NCBI GenBank assembly: GCA_017460805.1
Contig: JAFUAF010000013.1
Span: forward strand, 62,001 to 126,000
DNA: 64,000 nucleotides
Direction: 5' to 3'
DNA from: Bacillota bacterium
GTDB taxonomy: Bacteria; Bacillota; Clostridia; Lachnospirales; CAG-274
Positions 60,201 to 64,000 of this stretch are shown here, one piece after another. A program made the position numbers and the translations under genes. Each line of letters starts with the position of its first letter. Position 1 is the first letter of the stretch. Below the pieces are notes generated by a model, which searched no databases, was not told where the DNA came from, and saw only the letters and a list, made by a program, of their open reading frames with translations.

Positions 60201-63200
60201 ATACACCTTACCGCTCTATTGTTGATAAGACATACAGAACGATGCCTAAAGAACGCGCAGAGCTTGTTGCCAAGCGTTTTGATAATGAACTTATAGATTA
60301 CAGCGGCAAAATAAATGATAACGGTTCTGTAACACTTACATTCAGCAAAGCTGACCTTGACGAGTGTAACAAGATAATAAATGATGTTGCCGCCCAGCAG
60401 GTGGTTGAAGAACACCGCGCCAAAACAAGAGAATTATACAAGCCTATCGGAAATGTTGACCTTGATAACCTTGAAGCTATTATGTTTGATGTTGTTCAGG
60501 GCTATATTGATGATAATAACCTTGATGTAAAGATCAATGACTTAACACTATACGGTTCGCGCAGCAGGGGCATTGAGAACGAAAACTCGGATATTGATAT
60601 AGTTATAGAGTATGACGGTACAATGCGCGAGGATGCACTTTTCAACATTTTCAACGGAGAAGATTATCATTTTGCGGGCATAAAAGTTGATTTTAACCCC
60701 ATACATGAAGAAGAAAGCGGCACACTTGAAGAATATCTGCCCCGCGTGAATAAATATTTGGATGAGCAGATAAAAGAAGCGGCAAAAAACGAAAAGTCCG
60801 TTGAAAAATCGAATAAGAGCGATATTATCGGCAATACCGTTTTTAAGTATATTCCCAAAAAGCACTATGAGAAATTCGATAAGGATTTAGGCATTGCAAT
60901 TTCGGAAGCCTTTAAGGAAAACGGCATAAAGCATAGCGGTAAGATCAACGGCGATACCGTAACGCTGACTATGAGCAAAAATGACCTTGATAAATGCAGC
61001 GAAATAATTGCACAGGTCAAAGCAACATTTGAAGCACCAACTGTTGAAGAACAAACTTTAGAACAGCCCTATATCATTTCGGAAACGGTAAAAGCCAATA
61101 TGCCCGATCCCGATATGTCAATAGAGGACAGGAACAACTTCGGTTACACCTATGAAGCAATGCTGCCCCTCACGGAAGAAGCCGCTGTTGATATATGGGA
61201 AAACAAAAATCTTCCTGTATATCTTCTCTATGATGATAACACGGAAAGTATGGCGGAGTCAATAGAAGATATTGAAAATCATAACGGGATATTTGGCATT
61301 GAAGCACCGGATTGGGAAAGATATATTACATCGCCCGAATATAGGCAAATGCAGACAGCCGCGGAAGTTGCGGCACAGCCCGTTACCGATGAAGAACATA
61401 TCAAGGGAATACCAAAAAGCATTGTCATAAAAGCACTTGTACATGGTTCGAACTTTGCCAATGGTAAATTCCGCTTGGAAGAACTGTATAAGTCAGAAAA
61501 AGATACAAAAACGCGCATTTCGGCTTTAAAGAAAGAATATGGTATAGGCGGTTACGGCGGGCCTGCCGAAAATATCGGAGATATTAAAGGCATGGATCAC
61601 GATGGAAAGGGCTTGTCAATCCGGTGGATAGGTGAAAGCGGCGAACTTAAAGGTCTTTTGAAATGGAATGATGTTGATAAGGTTTTAAAAGAGCTTATTG
61701 CAAATGACATTTATATCACCGGTGCTGAGCGCAAAAGATATGAGCGCGAGATGTTTGTAAAGGCACAGATAGACCTTATGAGTGAAGGTGATGTTATAAG
61801 TGTGAACGGCGAAAACTTCACCTTTGTTAAAAAGGATGATGGGTATAGGATTGAGGTTGTACCCGAAAATCCCGAATCCGATTTTTGCTATAACACCACT
61901 TTAGATAAAAACACCTATTACATAGACAACTTCCGCCTTGAAAGAAACGATTTTCAGATAAATGCCGCGGGCAAAGAAGAAAAAACGATTTCCGAACCCG
62001 CCCCACAGACAAAAGCCGATGATAAAATATATCGTTTCTATCACGGACGCGAGGTTGGCGAACTCAAAATGATGTTTCAGCCTAACCCACACGATTTTAC
62101 AACAGTATATTTCAATGCAGATACAGTAAGGCTTGCGGCGCGTATTGCAACCGAAAACGGGGAAACAGATAAAAACCTGTTCTTTAAAATGATAGAGAGT
62201 TACGGCAACCGTGACAGAGTAAGTGATGATACACTTTTCTATATGACAGCAAAAAACGAGTTTGACAATAACATAGCACTTATGGAAGGACTGTCCGAAG
62301 AAAATATGAGGACGGTCTTAAATTTTGCCCAAACGGGCAAGCTGGAACTTCCAAATGCTGTGCATGAAGCAAAAGAAGCTGTCGAGCCTATTATTGAAGA
62401 ACAGGCAGAAATGCAAGTTATCGAACAACCTACTGTTGAAAAGAAAGAAAAATCTGTTGATAAACCTAAAAAGTTTCCCAATACCATTGCACACAGGAAC
62501 TTTGTCAACCTCCAAAAACTCTATCCCGAAATATTCAGCGGTGAACATTCAGCCGAAAAATACAAAGGCATGGGTGGTATGGAAGATTTCTCAATAGAAT
62601 TAAACGGCAGCGAACTTACCCTGATGCACACTTTTGTACAAAACGGCGATCTGATGTATGACCCGCGTATTGATTATAAGATAGACTTTGATAATCAAAC
62701 CTTGCAGGCTATAAATTACGAAATGTCTTCTCTCGGTCTTTATCAGGAATATTCCGATAACAGCAAGGGACAACGAGATTGCAACAGCTTTACTGCCACT
62801 TGGATAAAAAATCTTGAAGACCAGAAAGATGACAGATATTTGGCTTGGGCAGTTGAGCAGTTTGAGTATAACGGCGAGGAATACGGTTTATCGGTATACT
62901 ATGACGAAAACGGCAAGATAACCGAAATGCGCGGTGATGATGAAACTATTGAAGCATACAAAGCGGCAAAAGGTATTGTTGAACAGGAACCCACATTTCC
63001 CGAAGATGAAAAGATAATACATTTTTACAGGTACGGCGATTTTTATGAAGCCTTTGGCGCGGATGCCTTAACAGCGGCAGAGATATTAGAACTTAATATT
63101 GTAAAGCGTAAAGGCGAAGATATGGTCGGTATTCCTGCGTTTGCACTTGACAAGTACAAGGAAAGGCTTGCGGAAAAAGGCTATAATGCCGATGTTACAG

Positions 63201-64000
63201 AAACTACACGCGAGAGGCATCTTGCCGCTCCCGAATATAAGGTCGATTTCAGTGAGTGGAAAGTCTCAACAAATCCCGTGGGCGATGAAATGATGTACTG
63301 TGTATATCGTGATATAGATAAAAACCACACCGATTATGCAGGTAACAGGCAAAATGCCATGACCTTTGTTTATGATAAGGAACTTTGCAGCCATATAGCC
63401 GAAATACTGAATAATGAGGGTATAACGGATATTGAAACTGCAACAAAAAGGGCAGCCGAATTAGCCGATACCGTAAGCAAGGTTGGTGGTAAATCTTTCG
63501 GAGAGGTATTTAAGGCATTGGAAGCCCACCAAATAATTTTTATCAAAGATGAGCCAAAAACACCGTCTTATATTAAGGATGCGCGCGATTTTGATATAAA
63601 AAATCAGCGTATAGTATGGGGTGATGACGGATTTCAGCTTCGCGGCGATACGAACAAGGGCAATGATATGTACCTTAATAAGCTCGGAACTTCCGTTAAA
63701 AACGTGATGTTCTACATAAGTGCAAGTAAATTGGAAATAGACCGTATCGAACCCGAAAAAATCAAGGCACACGATTTGAAAATCGGTGATGTTGTAAAGC
63801 TGCCGCCTGTTACTATGATCTCAACAAGGGGCGGCGAAAAAACATTCCCATCGGAATACGGTGTTGTTGAAAATATTGACGATAGGATGATACACTTTCA
63901 AACCTATAAAGATGCCGAACTCACAAACACCGTAGGAAAACATGCAGTAACATTTGACAGCCTTGACAGGGACAGTTTTGAATACATCGGAATAAAAAAC
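57236..64000 (+). CDS. Giant polyvalent conjugative-element protein (3' end outside the window)
   Basis: An open frame of 2255 codons runs to the window edge without a stop. Domains: ArdC-like N-terminus (about 10-110; WLKYLEIAARLYKYDFKDSIIIAAHKPNA), Gly/Asp/Gln-rich linker (about 250-415), a mixed domain (415-760), YodL-like domain (about 763-870; DYTEYKIYQLKNDPELHG, HYVDRFGFADV), nucleotidyltransferase domain (about 1100-1180; YGSRSRG and SDIDIVI), DUF3849-like (about 1282-1370), a KKEYGIGGYGG domain (about 1400-1500), several large polyvalent domains, and a MutS-domain-I-like stretch (about 1926-1984; HFYRYGDFYEAFGADALTAAEIL). Such proteins travel with DNA in phages and ICEs and carry anti-restriction and other functions. 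The start is the ATG with GGAGG; an in-frame ATG at 57188 sits at the predicted transcription start and is less likely. Confidence 0.88.
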   Translation, partial: METQKEKIARISSLLESETLKLTNSKESWLKYLEIAARLYKYDFKDSIIIAAHKPNASMCADFNLWSDKLHYKIKQGTKGIPLLREVNGYMKPYYVYDISDTERQKNSKIVGLWRIKPEHKRAVEQRFSTNFGAVNDNASLESLINERIDMLLNDNIGAYIDEVEYNAKGSLVEELDRQNLAIRFRSIVEESVKIMVCERAGINRDIDEEALRYIGDFNTVDVITQLGAAVNDTASTVLREIEKEVRYCEKYKNNERTGVTNERDSKERNEDVLQYTGTEMAAAVSGRERSDVQAGFKDNDLSAVGGNRPAGALHTDDVGTAQADIPQGEQKGNISEADDKGSLGTSRSNGQGSEQTGRYADAADVGARGDNGRTETAESDEMGRTSQQPETESTRDSIGTGDIRINGTDTAEDKSPAVSSFIQTIEMEKYSEPDENGRVKRIGMATLGEVYEQLEAHLKANNMLPDEYFDRDMDFDPNMEVPEYAQFVCHPYWGSSEGIYLDITMETANGVINFATGKTLEDNYAAFKRMGDIATECNIMLNSNGRRIERDGISTPEYIKNVMAEKAKQAEQADSLTFTFRKDGGKHFTESKILRDFVTENFTDKPVSFALVNAVIGYLDEKQHIEREDKSLNVGWYNKTDIYLSGTVDGKAFEYEDRFDIGDGIGGNGRNIIEHIKAIAESVISKYNVDDPDYKEAQDYINIFLPYFEKCAVMTAEEQKIFDDFKAAYPIRSADKHLETQEETQNNKAFVETLKNADDNIADYTEYKIYQLKNDPELHGLRFEAYKNLDDTSDPDINNYDLVYEGKIVNLPGFNVEDKLNMIYEQFNLDHPDDFTGHSLSMSDVITFNDGTKETAHYVDRFGFADVTEIFIDRNIELSNIVDRFFSDKGSVVESNSGEWKIANGGYDLVAEIYHNNIPVCGIINAVGGYEVDDYQNNPDVVQTIINVLKSKNIEVIENNTIDNTLSVNEELPKPAQAQEENKNIIGNTPYRSIVDKTYRTMPKERAELVAKRFDNELIDYSGKINDNGSVTLTFSKADLDECNKIINDVAAQQVVEEHRAKTRELYKPIGNVDLDNLEAIMFDVVQGYIDDNNLDVKINDLTLYGSRSRGIENENSDIDIVIEYDGTMREDALFNIFNGEDYHFAGIKVDFNPIHEEESGTLEEYLPRVNKYLDEQIKEAAKNEKSVEKSNKSDIIGNTVFKYIPKKHYEKFDKDLGIAISEAFKENGIKHSGKINGDTVTLTMSKNDLDKCSEIIAQVKATFEAPTVEEQTLEQPYIISETVKANMPDPDMSIEDRNNFGYTYEAMLPLTEEAAVDIWENKNLPVYLLYDDNTESMAESIEDIENHNGIFGIEAPDWERYITSPEYRQMQTAAEVAAQPVTDEEHIKGIPKSIVIKALVHGSNFANGKFRLEELYKSEKDTKTRISALKKEYGIGGYGGPAENIGDIKGMDHDGKGLSIRWIGESGELKGLLKWNDVDKVLKELIANDIYITGAERKRYEREMFVKAQIDLMSEGDVISVNGENFTFVKKDDGYRIEVVPENPESDFCYNTTLDKNTYYIDNFRLERNDFQINAAGKEEKTISEPAPQTKADDKIYRFYHGREVGELKMMFQPNPHDFTTVYFNADTVRLAARIATENGETDKNLFFKMIESYGNRDRVSDDTLFYMTAKNEFDNNIALMEGLSEENMRTVLNFAQTGKLELPNAVHEAKEAVEPIIEEQAEMQVIEQPTVEKKEKSVDKPKKFPNTIAHRNFVNLQKLYPEIFSGEHSAEKYKGMGGMEDFSIELNGSELTLMHTFVQNGDLMYDPRIDYKIDFDNQTLQAINYEMSSLGLYQEYSDNSKGQRDCNSFTATWIKNLEDQKDDRYLAWAVEQFEYNGEEYGLSVYYDENGKITEMRGDDETIEAYKAAKGIVEQEPTFPEDEKIIHFYRYGDFYEAFGADALTAAEILELNIVKRKGEDMVGIPAFALDKYKERLAEKGYNADVTETTRERHLAAPEYKVDFSEWKVSTNPVGDEMMYCVYRDIDKNHTDYAGNRQNAMTFVYDKELCSHIAEILNNEGITDIETATKRAAELADTVSKVGGKSFGEVFKALEAHQIIFIKDEPKTPSYIKDARDFDIKNQRIVWGDDGFQLRGDTNKGNDMYLNKLGTSVKNVMFYISASKLEIDRIEPEKIKAHDLKIGDVVKLPPVTMISTRGGEKTFPSEYGVVENIDDRMIHFQTYKDAELTNTVGKHAVTFDSLDRDSFEYIGIKN
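58020..58454 (+). CDS. tnpV: TnpV-family protein encoded in the +1 frame inside the giant gene
   Basis: 144 residues with AAAGGA 12 bases before the ATG. The protein has a clear TnpV layout: YTLTMWGQRRLTYLKENKKGTY in the first half, LMIKGLWEHLVATDKEANRLEDTLMQQM, then GITEELKQQNQMKWVGLRNNL and a closing REIVLEQVIY. It has normal hydrophobic content, as a folded protein should. The other frame over the same bases encodes only the low-complexity linker of the giant protein. So the gene is fully nested (codons about 262-406 of the host frame). TnpV proteins are common in clostridial transposons; their role is unclear. The frame is open from a GTG at 57981, but only the ATG at 58020 has a ribosome site. 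Confidence 0.75.
   Translation: MRETVKNGMRMFYSTQEQKWLPQYLEENDLMYKLDLKTMTYLPLVETDPQEPYTLTMWGQRRLTYLKENKKGTYQRLMIKGLWEHLVATDKEANRLEDTLMQQMSEREGITEELKQQNQMKWVGLRNNLKQRVREIVLEQVIYA

Overview
The window reads as a chromosome segment of an anaerobic Gram-positive bacterium of class Clostridia (probably a gut lineage) followed by the left part of an integrative conjugative element. The evidence is a moderate GC content, strong Shine-Dalgarno sites, TTGNNN-17-TANNNT promoters, PPi-dependent phosphofructokinase, an ECF transporter core next to truA, the mltG-trmR-trhP set, S-layer homology domains and a cohesin protein. The exact family cannot be fixed from sequence alone.

Positions 1-12540 hold housekeeping genes. 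dapB-ychF-ybaK run rightward, behind the relic of an antitoxin/zeta-kinase pair. They meet a long leftward operon at a shared terminator near 2802-2831. That operon is transcribed nadC-nadA-proC-yfhO-GNAT-yitJ-purK-purE-xre and links NAD, proline, methionine/folate and purine synthesis. A divergent promoter region carrying copy A of a dispersed palindromic repeat leads to pfp.

Positions 14300-36700 hold a membrane protein, a RelBE-type module divergent from a PadR-HAAS-S41 protease operon, a MITE fused to repeat copy B, and an aspartate-type aminotransferase. Then comes a cell-surface block: a GH3 lipoprotein, a BspA-like leucine-rich repeat protein with a half dockerin, and an SGNH esterase with S-layer homology repeats. 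Next are a fused EcfA1-EcfA2 ATPase with EcfT and TruA, the cell-wall and tRNA-modification genes mltG, trmR and trhP with an NSS transporter inserted among them, a subtilisin, and a cohesin-linker-SLH anchor protein. An SLH-anchored cohesin and a dockerin-like tail in one neighbourhood suggest a small surface-display system.

Positions 36760-38770 are the junction: two inverted repeat copies, then very AT-rich DNA with a broken zinc metallopeptidase. From 38770 to the end of the window lies a Tn1549/CTn-type conjugative element. It has a serine resolvase split by an amber codon, a replication-initiator-like HTH protein, PcfB, VirD4, Maff2 pilin-like protein, VirB6-like, PrgI (VirB3-like), VirB4, an M23 wall hydrolase, DUF4315, a secreted transglutaminase-like protein, a PAPS-reductase-family protein, TopB, an adenine methylase-like protein, a Sel1 protein, a ribbon-helix-helix protein, and a giant polyvalent protein still open at 64000 after 2255 codons. 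The relaxase is not in the window.

The most notable observations are these. (1) A complete TnpV-family gene is overprinted in the +1 frame inside the low-complexity linker of the giant polyvalent gene. (2) A rod-like 114-nt nested hairpin lies between the VirB6-like and PrgI genes, and more hairpins surround the pilin-like gene. (3) PrgI and VirB4 overlap out of phase by 182 nt. (4) A dispersed repeat keeps its terminal hairpin despite changed sequence. (5) Two accessory genes are split by in-frame stops. (6) The cohesin-SLH and half-dockerin proteins occur together.
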